A DNA stretch of 64,000 nucleotides from Azorhizobium sp943371865 (GTDB lineage Bacteria > Pseudomonadota > Alphaproteobacteria > Rhizobiales > Xanthobacteraceae). Below are positions 41,988 to 52,300 of this stretch, piece after piece. Under the pieces are notes generated by a model. That model had not been told where the DNA came from. It ran no database searches and saw only the letters and a list, made by a program, of their open reading frames with translations. A program made the translations under genes and the position numbers. Positions within the stretch are counted from its first letter, which is position 1. Each line of letters starts with the position of its first letter. Location: NCBI RefSeq assembly GCF_943371865.1, contig NZ_CALRWL010000003.1, positions 1 to 64,000 of the forward strand, written 5' to 3'.

Positions 41988-42539
41988 ATGATGGACCAGT
42001 CCCCGGATGATGGCGATGCCGGCGAGGCGCTGAAAGCCTTCGCCCTGAAGGTCTATGGCACCGAGGGGGTGCCACCGGCCTGCCTGCTGCTCCAGGAGCG
42101 GTTCGGCCTGGACGTGAATGTGCTGCTGTTTGCCGCCTTTCTCGGCGCGGTGCGCGGCGAGGCCCTGGCGCCGGCCGATCTGGACACGGTGGCCGCCACC
42201 GTGGGCGACTGGCACCGGGAGGTGGTGCGTCCGCTGCGGGCGGTGCGCCAAAGGCTGAAGGCCGGCCCGGCTCCGGCGCCGGACGCGGCCACCGGCCTCC
42301 TGCGCGGCAAGCTGCAGAAGCTCGAGATCGAGGCGGAACTGATCGAATTGGCGGAACTGGGCCATCTGGCTGCCCGGCTGGGGGCACCGGTGGCCATCGG
42401 CACGCCCGAGGCCCGCGCCCTGGCCGCCCTGACCATGGTGGCCGCCGGCAGCGCCCATCGCCCGTTCAAGATTGACGAACGCGCGGCCCTGGCCGCCATC
42501 GCCACGGCGGCGGCGCAAGAGGGTGGCGACCCCGCTTGA
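41988..42539 (+). CDS. TIGR02444/DUF2390 family protein
   Basis: A 183-residue, mostly helical protein. The YGTEGVPPACLLLQERFGLDVNVLLFAAFLG start is characteristic of the TIGR02444 family, whose function is unknown. A coiled segment around residues 105-130 follows. Two adjacent ATG codons, 41988 and 41991, are possible starts. The gene follows the ATPase gene by 13 bases, so it is co-transcribed with the importer, although in other bacteria the family is not tied to transport. Confidence 0.8.
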   Translation: MMDQSPDDGDAGEALKAFALKVYGTEGVPPACLLLQERFGLDVNVLLFAAFLGAVRGEALAPADLDTVAATVGDWHREVVRPLRAVRQRLKAGPAPAPDAATGLLRGKLQKLEIEAELIELAELGHLAARLGAPVAIGTPEARALAALTMVAAGSAHRPFKIDERAALAAIATAAAQEGGDPA

Positions 42540-42635
42540 GAGCGGGCCGGCATCAGTGGAGGCCGGGCTGGGGACGCCACGGGCCGTAGACGGACGGGAT
42601 TGATCGCGGCAGGTTCCGTGATCCAGGGAGCGGAC

Positions 42636-43211
42636 ATGAAACGCCTGATCGTCGCCATCACCGGGGCCTCCGGGGCCATCTACGGCATCCGGGCCCTGCA
42701 ATTGCTCAAGGACGTGGCGGAGGTGGAGACCCACGTCATCCTCACCCCCTCGGGCCTGCGCACCATCGTCGAGGAAACCGACTTCAAGCCGGACGACGTC
42801 CGCGCCCTGGCGGACCAGCTCTACAATGCCAAGGACATCGGCGCCGCCGTCTCCTCCGGCTCGTTCGTCACCGCCGGCATGCTGGTGGCGCCCTGTTCCA
42901 TCAAGACCCTGAGCGGCATCGCCCATTGCTATAATGACGAACTGGCGGTGCGCGCCGCCGACGTCTGCCTCAAAGAGCGTCGCCGGGTGGTGCTGCTGCT
43001 GCGCGAGACCCCTTTGCATGCGGGCCATATCGAATTGATGGCCCAGGCGACCCGCAACGGCGCCATCATCATGCCGCCGGTGCCCGCCTTCTACCACCGC
43101 CCCGCCACCTTGGACGACATGATCAACCAGACCGTGGCCCGGGCGCTGGACCTGTTCGACATCTCTTTGCCGCTGATCAAGCGCTGGGGCGGCGAGACCG
43201 CGCGCTCCTGA
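42636..43211 (+). CDS. ubiX: UbiX flavin prenyltransferase
   Basis: A 191-residue flavoprotein that joins dimethylallyl phosphate to FMN, making the prenyl-FMN used by UbiD enzymes. The start, LIVAITGASGAIYGIRAL, is diagnostic. The PCSIKTLSGIAHCYNDEL segment and LLLRETPLHAGHIELM are conserved further on. GGGAG precedes ATG 42636. It ends the UbiD module and converges with putA 25 bases away. Confidence 0.95.
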   Translation: MKRLIVAITGASGAIYGIRALQLLKDVAEVETHVILTPSGLRTIVEETDFKPDDVRALADQLYNAKDIGAAVSSGSFVTAGMLVAPCSIKTLSGIAHCYNDELAVRAADVCLKERRRVVLLLRETPLHAGHIELMAQATRNGAIIMPPVPAFYHRPATLDDMINQTVARALDLFDISLPLIKRWGGETARS

Positions 43212-43236
43212 CCCAGCGATCTGTCCCGCGCCGGAC

Positions 43237-46200
43237 CTATTCCCCCTGCGCCAGCAAAGCCGCATTGCCGCCGGCGGCGGCGGTGTTGATGGTCACGGTC
43301 TGCTCGCTGGCAAAGCGCAGCAGATAGTGCGGCCCGCCCGCCTTCGGCCCGGTGCCGGACAGGCCATGGCCGCCGAACGGCTGCGCCCCCACCACCGCGC
43401 CGATGATGTTGCGGTTCACATAGATGTTGCCCACCGGCAGCCGGGCGACGACCTTCTCCACCAGGCTGTCGATGCGGGTGTGCAGGCCCAAGGTCAGGCC
43501 GTAGCCGGTGGCGGCGATGGCATCCAGCACCGCGTCCAGATCCTTGGCCCGATAGCGCACCACATGCAGGATCGGGCCGAACACCTCTTCCTTGAGGTCG
43601 CCCGCCTGCTTCAGCTCGAACACATGCGGCGCCACGAAGGTGCCGGCCGCAGGCGCCGTCCCGGCATAATGCACCTTGGCAGTCCCCTTCAGGGCCTGCG
43701 CATAGGCCTCCAGCTTGCCCTTGGCCTCGGCATCGATCACCGGCCCCACATGGACGGAAGGGTCGCGCGGATTGCCCAGCTTCAGGGCGCGGGCGGCGCC
43801 GACGATCATCTCGATCATCCGGTCGGCCACATCCTCCTGCACCAGCAGCAGGCGCAGGGCCGAGCAGCGCTGGCCGGCGGAGCGGAAGGCGGAGGTCACC
43901 ACGTCGTCGGACACCTGCTCGGGGAGCGCGGTGGCGTCCACGATCATGGCGTTGATGCCGCCGGTTTCGGCAATGAGCGGAACAATGGGACCATCCTTGT
44001 GTGCCAAGGCGCGATTGATCAGCCGCGCCACCTCGGTGGAGCCGGTGAACACCACGCCGGCAATGCGCGGATCGGCCACCAGACGGGCGCCGATGGCGCC
44101 GTCGCCAAGGACCAATTGCAGCGCGCTGACAGGCACTTGCGCCTCATGCAGCAGCTTGACCGCCTCAAAGGCGATGAGGGGGGTCTGCTCGGCCGGCTTG
44201 GCCACCACCGTGTTGCCGGCGGCCAGCGCGGCGGAGATTTGTCCCATGTAGATCGCCAATGGGAAATTCCAGGGCGAAATGGCGATGAACACGCCGCGGC
44301 CGCGCAGCGAGAGCACATTGCTCTCGCCCGTCGGTCCGGGCAGCACCGCCCCCGCCCCGCACAGCCGCCGCGCCTCCCCGGCATAAAAGCGCAGGAAATC
44401 AACGGCTTCGCGCAGCTCGGAGATGGCATCGTCCAGGGTCTTGCCGGCCTCGTCCTGGAGCAGGGCCAGGAAGCTCCCCTGCCGCGCCTCCAGCAGCTCC
44501 GCCGCCCGCTCCAGATACCCCGCACGGGTATCCGCCGGGGTCCGATCCCAAGCACGGAATCCAGCAATGGCAACGCTTATCGCCGCCTCTGCCGCCGCCG
44601 CATCCGCCTCGGTCACCCGCCCGATGCGGGCGCCATCATTGGGGCTGCGCACCTCCCGGACCGTCCCGGTAAGCGCCACCCCCTCCACCAGCGGCGCCGC
44701 CGTGACCTCCCGCCGCTGCCCGGCCACATCCGCCAGCAGATCGGCCAGCGCCTCGCGGCTGCCCAGCTCCACGCCGCGGGAATTTACCCGTCCGGGGAAC
44801 AGGTTACGGGGCAAGGGGATGTTCAGATTGCGCGCACCCGCCGGCGTGCCGATCAGGCTGGCCGGCCGCCGCAGCAGTTCGGCCACCGGCACCGCCGGAT
44901 CGCCGGCGACCGAGACGAATGACGAATTGGCGCCATTCTCCAGCAACCGCCGGACCAGATAGGCCAGCAGATCCCGATGCCCGCCCACCGGCGCATAGGT
45001 GCGGCAGCCCAGGCTCGGGTCGGACGCCAGCAGCTCGCCATAGGCCTGCTCGCCCATGCCGTGCAGGCGCTGGAATTCGAACCCGCCCTGCCCGCCGGCC
45101 AGCTCCACCAAAGTGGCGATGGTCTGGGCATTGTGGGTGGCGAACTGCGGAAAGATGCGCGGCCGCAGCGCCAGCATCTTGCGGGCGCAGGCGAGATAAT
45201 TGAGGTCCGTCATGGCCTTGCGGGTAAAGACCGGAAAGTCGTCCAGGCCGCGCTCCTGGGCGCGCTTGATCTCGGTGTCCCAATAGGCACCCTTCACCAG
45301 CCGCAGCATCAGCCGGCGATCCAGCTTCTCCGCCAGCGCCGCCATATGGTCGATCACCGCCGCGGTGCGCTTCTGATAGGCCTGGATCGCCAGCCCGAAC
45401 CCGTCCCAGCCCGCCAGCGAGGGGTCCGCCAGCACTGCGTCGATCACGTCGAGCGAGAGTTCGAGGCGGTCGGCCTCCTCCGCGTCAATGGTAAAGTTGA
45501 GATCGAAGGCCTTTGCCTGCCGCGCCAGATCGATCACCAGCGGCACCAGTTCCACCAGCACCGCATCGCGATTGACCGCGTCATAGCGCGGATGCAGCGC
45601 GGAGAGCTTGACCGAAATGCCTGGACGATCCGGCAGCGTGCCATTGCCGGCGCGGGCGCCGATATCGGCGATGGCATTGGCGTAAGAGCGGAAATAGCGC
45701 TCGGCGTCATCGGCGGTGCGGGCGCCTTCGCCCAGCATGTCGAAGGAATAGCGATAGGCCCGGCCGCTGGCGGACTGGGCGCGATCGAGCGCCGCATCGA
45801 TGGTCTGGCCCAGCACGAAATGATTGCCCAGCACCTTCATGGCCTGGCGAGTGGCGGCGCGCACCGCTGGAACACCAAGACGCTTGGTGAGGCGGCCAAG
45901 CACGCCCTCCGGCGTCTCTCCCGGCTGGATCACCCGCGCGGTGATGCCCAGCGCCCAGGACGAGGCATTCACCAGCAAGGCATCGGACTTGGACGCGTGG
46001 TGCAGGAAGTCGCCCTGGGCCAGCTTGTCCTCGATCAGCCGATCGGCGGTGGAAGGGTCGGGCACCCGCAGCAGCGCCTCCGCCAGGGTCATCAGCGCCA
46101 GACCCTCCTTGGTGGAGAGGGCATATTCCCGCAGCATCTCCTCGATGCCCCCGAGGCCGCCGACGCCGCCACCGCTGCCGCCCTTGCGGATGGCCTCCAC

Positions 46201-46368
46201 CAGCCGGGTCGCCAGCGCATCAATGCGGGCCTCGGCGGCTGCGGGCAGGCCGGCCTGGGCCAGCAGCGGGCCGGCCAGTTCCGCATCGTCCGGCGCATAG
46301 GGCGCGACGAAGGGCGGGACCGGGGACGACGCCACGGGGACGAGGGCGGTGGACACAAGGTGGGGCAT
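43237..46368 (-). CDS. putA: bifunctional proline dehydrogenase / P5C dehydrogenase
   Basis: A 1043-residue enzyme that oxidises proline to glutamate. The FAD-binding proline dehydrogenase barrel spans about residues 95-460 (with RLVKGAYWDTEIKRAQE and FATHNAQT). The aldehyde dehydrogenase domain spans about 490-1000, with Glu in LIAETGGINA and the nucleophilic Cys in SAGQRCSALR. The N-terminal ribbon-helix-helix DNA-binding domain of trifunctional PutA is absent, so this is a bifunctional form and regulation falls to the divergent Lrp-type gene. GGAGAG precedes ATG 46368. Confidence 0.95.
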   Translation of the reverse strand: MPHLVSTALVPVASSPVPPFVAPYAPDDAELAGPLLAQAGLPAAAEARIDALATRLVEAIRKGGSGGGVGGLGGIEEMLREYALSTKEGLALMTLAEALLRVPDPSTADRLIEDKLAQGDFLHHASKSDALLVNASSWALGITARVIQPGETPEGVLGRLTKRLGVPAVRAATRQAMKVLGNHFVLGQTIDAALDRAQSASGRAYRYSFDMLGEGARTADDAERYFRSYANAIADIGARAGNGTLPDRPGISVKLSALHPRYDAVNRDAVLVELVPLVIDLARQAKAFDLNFTIDAEEADRLELSLDVIDAVLADPSLAGWDGFGLAIQAYQKRTAAVIDHMAALAEKLDRRLMLRLVKGAYWDTEIKRAQERGLDDFPVFTRKAMTDLNYLACARKMLALRPRIFPQFATHNAQTIATLVELAGGQGGFEFQRLHGMGEQAYGELLASDPSLGCRTYAPVGGHRDLLAYLVRRLLENGANSSFVSVAGDPAVPVAELLRRPASLIGTPAGARNLNIPLPRNLFPGRVNSRGVELGSREALADLLADVAGQRREVTAAPLVEGVALTGTVREVRSPNDGARIGRVTEADAAAAEAAISVAIAGFRAWDRTPADTRAGYLERAAELLEARQGSFLALLQDEAGKTLDDAISELREAVDFLRFYAGEARRLCGAGAVLPGPTGESNVLSLRGRGVFIAISPWNFPLAIYMGQISAALAAGNTVVAKPAEQTPLIAFEAVKLLHEAQVPVSALQLVLGDGAIGARLVADPRIAGVVFTGSTEVARLINRALAHKDGPIVPLIAETGGINAMIVDATALPEQVSDDVVTSAFRSAGQRCSALRLLLVQEDVADRMIEMIVGAARALKLGNPRDPSVHVGPVIDAEAKGKLEAYAQALKGTAKVHYAGTAPAAGTFVAPHVFELKQAGDLKEEVFGPILHVVRYRAKDLDAVLDAIAATGYGLTLGLHTRIDSLVEKVVARLPVGNIYVNRNIIGAVVGAQPFGGHGLSGTGPKAGGPHYLLRFASEQTVTINTAAAGGNAALLAQGE

Positions 46369-46419
46369 GACACTCTCCGGCAGGTTTCTCCGCATAATCC
46401 AGCAACGACCGTAGCTCTA

Positions 46420-46454
46420 TGGCGATTTTAGCCATATGTCCTTATATTCTAAGG
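46420..46454. promoter_or_regulatory. palindromes in the putA/lrp divergent promoter
   Basis: TGGC-N7-GCCA at 46420-46434 is followed by CCTTATATTCTAAGG at 46440-46454, a near-perfect 15-bp palindrome with an AT-rich centre like Lrp-family sites. Both lie in the 111-base spacer, so the regulator probably controls both genes from here. Confidence 0.5.
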
Positions 46455-46479
46455 AAAACAGGGAGATTAGGCGTCAATC

Positions 46480-46941
46480 ATGGGCGACATTGATCGCACC
46501 GACCGGCGAATTCTCGCGATCCTTCAAAGGGATGGCCGCATTTCCGGGGTGGAACTGGCCGAGCAGGTTGGCCTCTCCCCGACCTCCGCCGGCGAGCGGC
46601 TGAAGCGGCTGCAACGGGAAGGCTATGTGGCCGGCTTCGGGGCGCGGCTCGACCCGCACAAGCTGGGGCTGGGCTTCCTGGTGTTCGTGGAGGTCCATCT
46701 GGACAAGACCACGCCGGACGTGTTCGAGCGCTTCGCCAAGGCGGTGCGGGCGGCGCCGGAAGTGCTGGAATGCCACATGGTGGCGGGCGGCTTCGACTAT
46801 CTGCTCAAGGCCCGGCTGCCGGACATGGGCGCATATCGTCGCTTCCTGGGCAATGTGCTGCTGGGCTTTCCCGGGGTGCGGGAAACCCGCTCCTATGCGG
46901 TGATGGAAGAAGTGAAGAGCGACGCCCCGCTGCCGGTGTGA
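46480..46941 (+). CDS. putR: Lrp/AsnC family regulator of putA
   Basis: A 153-residue Lrp-type regulator. The helix-turn-helix (DRRILAILQRDGRISGVELAEQVGLSPTSAGERLKRL) precedes a RAM effector domain with FVEVHLDK and AGGFDYLLK. Divergent Lrp-type genes next to putA in alphaproteobacteria activate proline catabolism in response to proline. The gene symbol is by position and family, not proven. Confidence 0.85.
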   Translation: MGDIDRTDRRILAILQRDGRISGVELAEQVGLSPTSAGERLKRLQREGYVAGFGARLDPHKLGLGFLVFVEVHLDKTTPDVFERFAKAVRAAPEVLECHMVAGGFDYLLKARLPDMGAYRRFLGNVLLGFPGVRETRSYAVMEEVKSDAPLPV

Positions 46942-47086
46942 TCGAGCGCCCGCCGAAAGTCCGGCTTTGCTTGGGCCTATGGATGAGTCCTAATGCGCGC
47001 CCGCCCGGCCCCGGGGCCAGGTGCGGCACCAACGGACGCGTCGGTCACCGAGCGATCGGACCGGCGGAAGAAACAAGGGGAGAGCG

Positions 47087-47557
47087 ATGTTTCCTGAGCT
47101 GCGCCTGCTGTGCTTCGAAGACCTGGAACTGGGGATGACGGAAATCCTGACCAAGACCATCGCCTCCTCCGACGTGGTGGGCTTTGCCGAGGTGACCGGC
47201 GACCGCAACCCGATCCATCTGTCCGAGCATTTCGCCGCCCGCACCCCGTTCGGCACCCGCATCGCCCACGGTCTCTATACCGCCAGCCTGATCTCGGCGG
47301 TGCTCGGCACCCGCCTGCCCGGCCCTGGGGCAGTCTATATTTCGCAGACGCTGAATTTCCGGGCGCCGGTGAAGATCGACGACACCGTCACCGTCAAGGT
47401 GGAGGTGGCCGAACTGATCCCCGAGCGCCGCCGCGCGCGCCTCGCCTGCACCTGCAGCGTTGGTGACGAACTGGTTCTGGATGGCGAAGCCTGGGTGAAG
47501 GTGCCGCCGCGCAGCGAGACCGAGCGCTCGCCCTTGGCCCGCCCCGCCGCCGGCTGA
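47087..47557 (+). CDS. MaoC-like (R)-specific enoyl-CoA hydratase
   Basis: A 156-residue hot-dog hydratase. The catalytic motif is FAEVTGDRNPIHL, with Asp and His as the general acid-base pair, followed by FGTRIAHGLYTASLIS. PhaJ-type enzymes make (R)-3-hydroxyacyl-CoA, for instance for polyhydroxyalkanoate. No PHA gene is adjacent. ATG 47087 has AAGGGGAGAG upstream. The earlier in-frame start would add an Arg-rich, non-conserved stretch. Confidence 0.88.
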   Translation: MFPELRLLCFEDLELGMTEILTKTIASSDVVGFAEVTGDRNPIHLSEHFAARTPFGTRIAHGLYTASLISAVLGTRLPGPGAVYISQTLNFRAPVKIDDTVTVKVEVAELIPERRRARLACTCSVGDELVLDGEAWVKVPPRSETERSPLARPAAG

Positions 47558-47627
47558 TCGGCTACGCCGCCGGTGCGGGCCTTGCGTCGCACCACAGATG
47601 CTCAGAAAACGACAGTACCCGATCAAA

Positions 47628-47657
47628 GCCAACGGCGCCTGGGAAGGCACCGTTGGC
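47628..47657. terminator. hairpin between convergent maoC-like and export genes
   Basis: GCCAACGGCGCC and GGCACCGTTGGC pair around a 6-base loop with one mismatch. It lies between the two convergent stop codons and probably ends transcripts from both sides, although no long T-tract follows. Confidence 0.55.
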
Positions 47658-47670
47658 ACGAGAGGTCGTC

Positions 47671-48843
47671 CTATTTGAAGCCGGCGTAGAGCGAGGCGCC
47701 GGTGGTGGCCGGCGAGGAGATCATCACAAAGACCTGCATTGCCTTCTGCACATCGGTGATGGGCGCGTTGGTGACATAGACCACGTCACGATTGAAGATC
47801 GGGAAGTGCTGCGCCACGAACAGGCTGTTGGTGTCACGCAGATCCAGACGATAGACCACCGGGGTCAGGCCGCCGCGCACCACCAGCGGGCTGTCGGGCC
47901 GCAGCTTGCGGGCGATGAATTCCGGCTCGTAACGCAGCACGAACACGCCCGACGGATCGGCGCGGGCATCCTGCAAGCCGCCCGCCTTGACCAGGGCGGT
48001 GGCCAGCGTGATGCCGGAGGCGTTGAACGGGATCTCCGCATTGGCGCCGGTGGCGCCATAGGCCAGGAACACCTGCGGGTCGCGGATCAGGGTCAGCACG
48101 TCGCCGGGCTGGAGATAGATGTTCTCACGCGGATTGGCGACCACCTGCTCCATGGCCACGCGCACCGTGCGCTGGCCGCGGGAGAGCTGGATGAAGGTCT
48201 CGCTGACCGGCGCGCGGACGCCGCCGGCGGTGGCCACCACGTCCAGCAGCCGGTCGCCCTTGACGTTCAGCGGCACGCGCGCGCCAGCAATGACTTCGCC
48301 GGTGACGGTGACGGTGTTGCTCACCGACTTGACCACGGACACCAGGACCTGCGGCTGGATCGCCTTGCCGGTCAGGGCCTGGACGATATCGTCCTGGATC
48401 TGCGCGGTGCTGCGGCCCGCGGCCTGAACTTCGCCCGCGTAAGGAATGGAGATGGTGCCGCTGGACTTGACGGCCTGCTCGGGAATGGTGGCGGTCTTCG
48501 ATCCCGTGGTGAAGCTGCCGGCCACGACGGCGGAGGAGAACAGGCCGCCGGCGCCGGCTTCCCAGATGGTCACGGCGACGTAGTCGCCCACACCCACCAC
48601 CGGGGTGCGGGCGGGTGCAGCAGAGCCGAGGGTGGTATAGAAACTGTCGGGCGCGCGCTGGCGGACGATGTTCAGCACCGCATTGTCGAGATCCACGATC
48701 TCGTAGCGCTGGATGTTCTCTTCGTTGGCCTGCGAGATCACCGACTTCGCGTTCGGCCCCACCTGCGGCAGCGATTCGGCGCAACCGGACAGCGCCAACG
48801 CCACACTCGCGAGGAAAAGCGGCCAACCCAACTGCTTGCGCAT
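47671..48843 (-). CDS. polysaccharide export outer-membrane lipoprotein (OPX family)
   Basis: A 390-residue protein with a lipoprotein signal whose lipobox is LSGC (Cys21). A Poly_export domain follows (VGVGDYVAVTIWE...GTISIPYAGEVQAAGRSTAQIQDDI), then two SLBB-like repeats (VTVTGEVIAGARVPL and the ISGVFVLRYEP region). Such proteins form the outer-membrane channel for capsule or exopolysaccharide. It is divergent from rkpA and probably works with the KpsE/M/T-like exporter encoded at 59133-63146. ATG 48843 begins the signal peptide. Longer starts place sequence before it and would destroy the signal. Confidence 0.9.
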   Translation of the reverse strand: MRKQLGWPLFLASVALALSGCAESLPQVGPNAKSVISQANEENIQRYEIVDLDNAVLNIVRQRAPDSFYTTLGSAAPARTPVVGVGDYVAVTIWEAGAGGLFSSAVVAGSFTTGSKTATIPEQAVKSSGTISIPYAGEVQAAGRSTAQIQDDIVQALTGKAIQPQVLVSVVKSVSNTVTVTGEVIAGARVPLNVKGDRLLDVVATAGGVRAPVSETFIQLSRGQRTVRVAMEQVVANPRENIYLQPGDVLTLIRDPQVFLAYGATGANAEIPFNASGITLATALVKAGGLQDARADPSGVFVLRYEPEFIARKLRPDSPLVVRGGLTPVVYRLDLRDTNSLFVAQHFPIFNRDVVYVTNAPITDVQKAMQVFVMISSPATTGASLYAGFK

Positions 48844-49342
48844 GAACGCTCCGTCTTCAACCACGTCGCCAGATACCATGCAGGCTGGGATGTACCAAGC
48901 CTGCCCGGCCGGAGGGCCACCACTCCTCTTAAAGCTGTTTCCCCTTTGCCACACCTGCGCAGCGCTCCAAACCGCCGCATATCGTTAACGCCTCTGCGTT
49001 TGGCGGCACCCGTTTACGGAGCATATTCGCCGTCGCCGACCTCATGCTTGTCGCATCGCAACACCGCCCATCGCCAAGCTGAGGGTTGGATTTTTCATCG
49101 GCACAACCTGCGCCGCTGCAAAATCCCGGCGAGAGACCCGGATTCCGTTGCGACAGCGCGCACAACACATTCCACACGCGCTGCGATTCAGGATAGATTG
49201 CACGCAAAGAGTGAGCCGCCACAAGCAAGGGTACCGCTGGGAAGGTCTGGGATATTGACCGTCGAGAGGGTCCGCTGCGATAAGGGAAAACGTCGCTCCA
49301 AGCACCGGAAACCCTGCGTTTCTCAAGAACCCTCATCCCCAG
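48844..49342. other. 499-bp divergent intergenic region
   Basis: No gene is supported. Open frames here are extensions of neighbouring genes. The region must hold the promoters of the export lipoprotein (leftward) and of rkpA (rightward). I found no strong palindrome or sigma-54 site. Confidence 0.5.
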
Positions 49343-52300
49343 GTGAATGCATTGCGGTTCAAAAGTCCTCCCGGGATCGGGGCTTCGGATGCAACAGTGA
49401 CAGCAATCGTTGGAGCCGCGTGTCGCCTTCCGGGGGCGCCTGACGAAGCCCGTTTCCGCCGCCTGCTCGCGGACGGCCGCTGTGCGGTGCAGCGATTCCC
49501 GGAGAACAGGTGGAGCGTCGAGCGCTTCCTGCATCCCCGCGCCAGCGAAGCCGGCTTCAGTTATTCCTTCGCCGGCGGCTATCTGGATGCCCCGTTCGAC
49601 TTCGATCCCACCGTGTTCGGCATGTCGCCCCGCGAGGCGGCTCAGGTGGACCCGCAGCAGCGCCTGCTGATGGAAGTGGTCTGGGAAGCGCTGGAAGACG
49701 CGCGCATCGCGCCCTCTGCCTTGGCGGGGCATGAGGTCGGCGTCTATGTGGGCGCCTCAAGTCTCGACTACGGCAATCTCCTGGCCTCCGATCCCGCGGC
49801 CATCGAGAGCCACTTCATGACTGGCAACACCTTGTCGGTGGTGTCCAACCGCATTTCCTATGCGTTCGACTGGCGCGGCCCCAGCTTCACCGTGGACACC
49901 GCCTGCTCCTCCTCGCTGGTGGCGTTTGCGCAGGCGCTGTCCGACCTGCGCAGCGGGCGGATCGACACGGCGGTGGTCGCCGGCGTCAACATGCTGCTGA
50001 CACCGGCCTCCTTCATCGGGTTTTCCCGCGCATCCATGCTGTCGCCGACCGGGCTATGCCGGCCCTTCTCCGCCGACGGAGACGGCTATGTGCGCGGCGA
50101 AGGCGCTGTTGCCTTCGTGCTGCGCCGGCAGGACCTAGCGGCACCTGGCTCGGTGCGCGCGCTCGTCATCGCAGCCGGGGTCAATTCCGATGGCCGCACC
50201 TCCGGCATCGCCTTGCCCGGCATGCACGGCCAGCGTTCTCTGCTGGAACGCCTTTATGGCGACGCCGGGCTTGGCCCGGACCAAGTCGCCTTTGTGGAAG
50301 CCCACGGCACCGGTACCCGCGTCGGCGACCCGGTAGAGGCCCATGCCATTGGCTCGGTGCTGGGACGCGGGCGCGCCGCGCCGCTGCCCATCGGCTCGGT
50401 GAAATCGAACATCGGCCATCTGGAGCCTGCCGCGGGCGTCGCCGGCCTGCTCAAGGCGCTGCATGCGCTGGAAACCCGCGAGTTCCCCCGCTCGCTGCAT
50501 CTGGATGCCCTCAATCCGCTGATCGATTTCGGCGACCTGAACCTGCTGCCCGCCCGTGAGTCCGTGGCGCTCGATCGCTCCGCCGCAACCCTGTATTGCG
50601 GCGTCTCGGCCTTCGGCTTCGGCGGCACCAATGCCCATGTGATCCTGGCCAGCGCCCCGGCAGCGGCGGAACCGACCCAGCCGGCATCGGAGCCCCCCCG
50701 GCACCTGACGCTGTCCGCCGCCAGCGCGGAAGCCTTGATGGCCACCGCCGCCGCCCATGCCGTGCTGTTGGACGAGGGCGTCGATCCCGCGCGCCTGGCC
50801 GCAGCGGTGGCAGGCGGCCGCGAAACCTTGCGCCACAGGCTGGTGCAGGTGCTCGACGCCGGCGCGGTGATGGCCAAGTCCCTGCACGATTATGTCGGCA
50901 GCGGCAGTTCCAAGGGCGTGGCCCTGGGCAACGCCCCCAAGGCCGACGTGTCGGTGTGCTTCGCTTTCTCGGGCAATGGCGCCCAATATGCGGGCATGGG
51001 CCGCGCGGCCTATCTGCGCAACGCGGCCTTCCGCCAACGCATCGACCAGATCGACGCCGCCTTCCACGCGCTTGCCGGCGGCTCGATCAAGGACGATCTG
51101 TTCGACCCGAACCTGGGCCAGCGGATCGGCCGCGCCAGCGTGGCGCAGTATCTGATGTTCGCCGTCCAGTCCGCCGTCACGGCGGCACTTGCCGCCGAAG
51201 GCCTGCGGCCGGACATGGTGCTCGGCCACAGCATCGGCGAGGTCGCCGCAGCGGAAGCCTCCGGCGCCATCGATCTGGCGCAGGCGGTGCGCATCATCCA
51301 CGCCCGCGCCACCACCCAGGAAGCCACTCACGGCATGGGCCTGATGGCGGTGTTCGCCGCCAATCGCGCGCGCATGGAAGAGTTCCTGGCCGGGTTCGAA
51401 CGCGACGACATCGAGATCGCCGCGGAGAACGGCCCTTCGTCCATCACCTTGTCCGGCACGGGCGATGCGGTGCACCTTGCCACCCGCACCGCGCGCAAGC
51501 AGCGCATCGCCAGCCGGACGTTGGATCTGGAATATCCGTTCCACTCCAAGCTGTTGGAGGTCACGCACGACGATTTCCTGGCTGCGGTGGGCATGGTGCA
51601 GCCCGGTGCAGCCCGCGCCACGATGATCTCCACCGTTACCGGCGGCGCCCTCGACGGGCAGCAGTTGGACACGGCCTATTGGTGGCGCAACGTCCGCCAG
51701 CCGGTGCAGTTCAAGCAGGCGGTGGATGCCGCGTCCGAACTGGGCGCTGGCCTGTTCATCGAGATCGGCCCGCGGCCGATCCTGCTGTCCCCCATCACCG
51801 AGACCCTCAAGGAGCGCGGCGCCAGCGCCAGCGTGATCTCCAGCCTGCTGGAGAGCGACGAGCGTGATCCGGACCGCGACCCCATCGCCTGGATCGCCGC
51901 CCAGGCCCATGCCCACGGCGTCGCTTTGGCGGTGTCGCCCCTGGCGCCGCAGGTGGACCGGTCCCTGGACCTGCCGCATTACCCGTGGCAGCGCTCGACC
52001 TATCGTTTCCACGGCACCTCCGCCGCCCTGGACCTATTCGGTGACCGGCCGCGTCACCCGCTCATCGGCGGGCGGCTGGCGGACGGCCAGCCGGAATGGC
52101 GCACGACGCTGGACGCCGAGGTGGTGCCCTATCTCGCCGACCATCTTGTGGACGGCGAAGTGGTGGTGCCCGGCGCCGCCATCGTGGAGATGGTGCTGGC
52201 GGTGGCCCGCGAACTCAGGCCCGAAGGGCCGCTGGGCGTCGAGGATTGCGACATCCTCCAGCCGCTGGTGCTGCCGCGGCAGTCCATGCGCGAGATTTCG

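Noticed and set aside
47653..49443. 596-residue plus-strand frame antisense to the export lipoprotein gene
   Set aside because: His/Gly/Arg-rich composition typical of a GC-rich shadow; the opposite strand has a signal peptide and conserved export domain.
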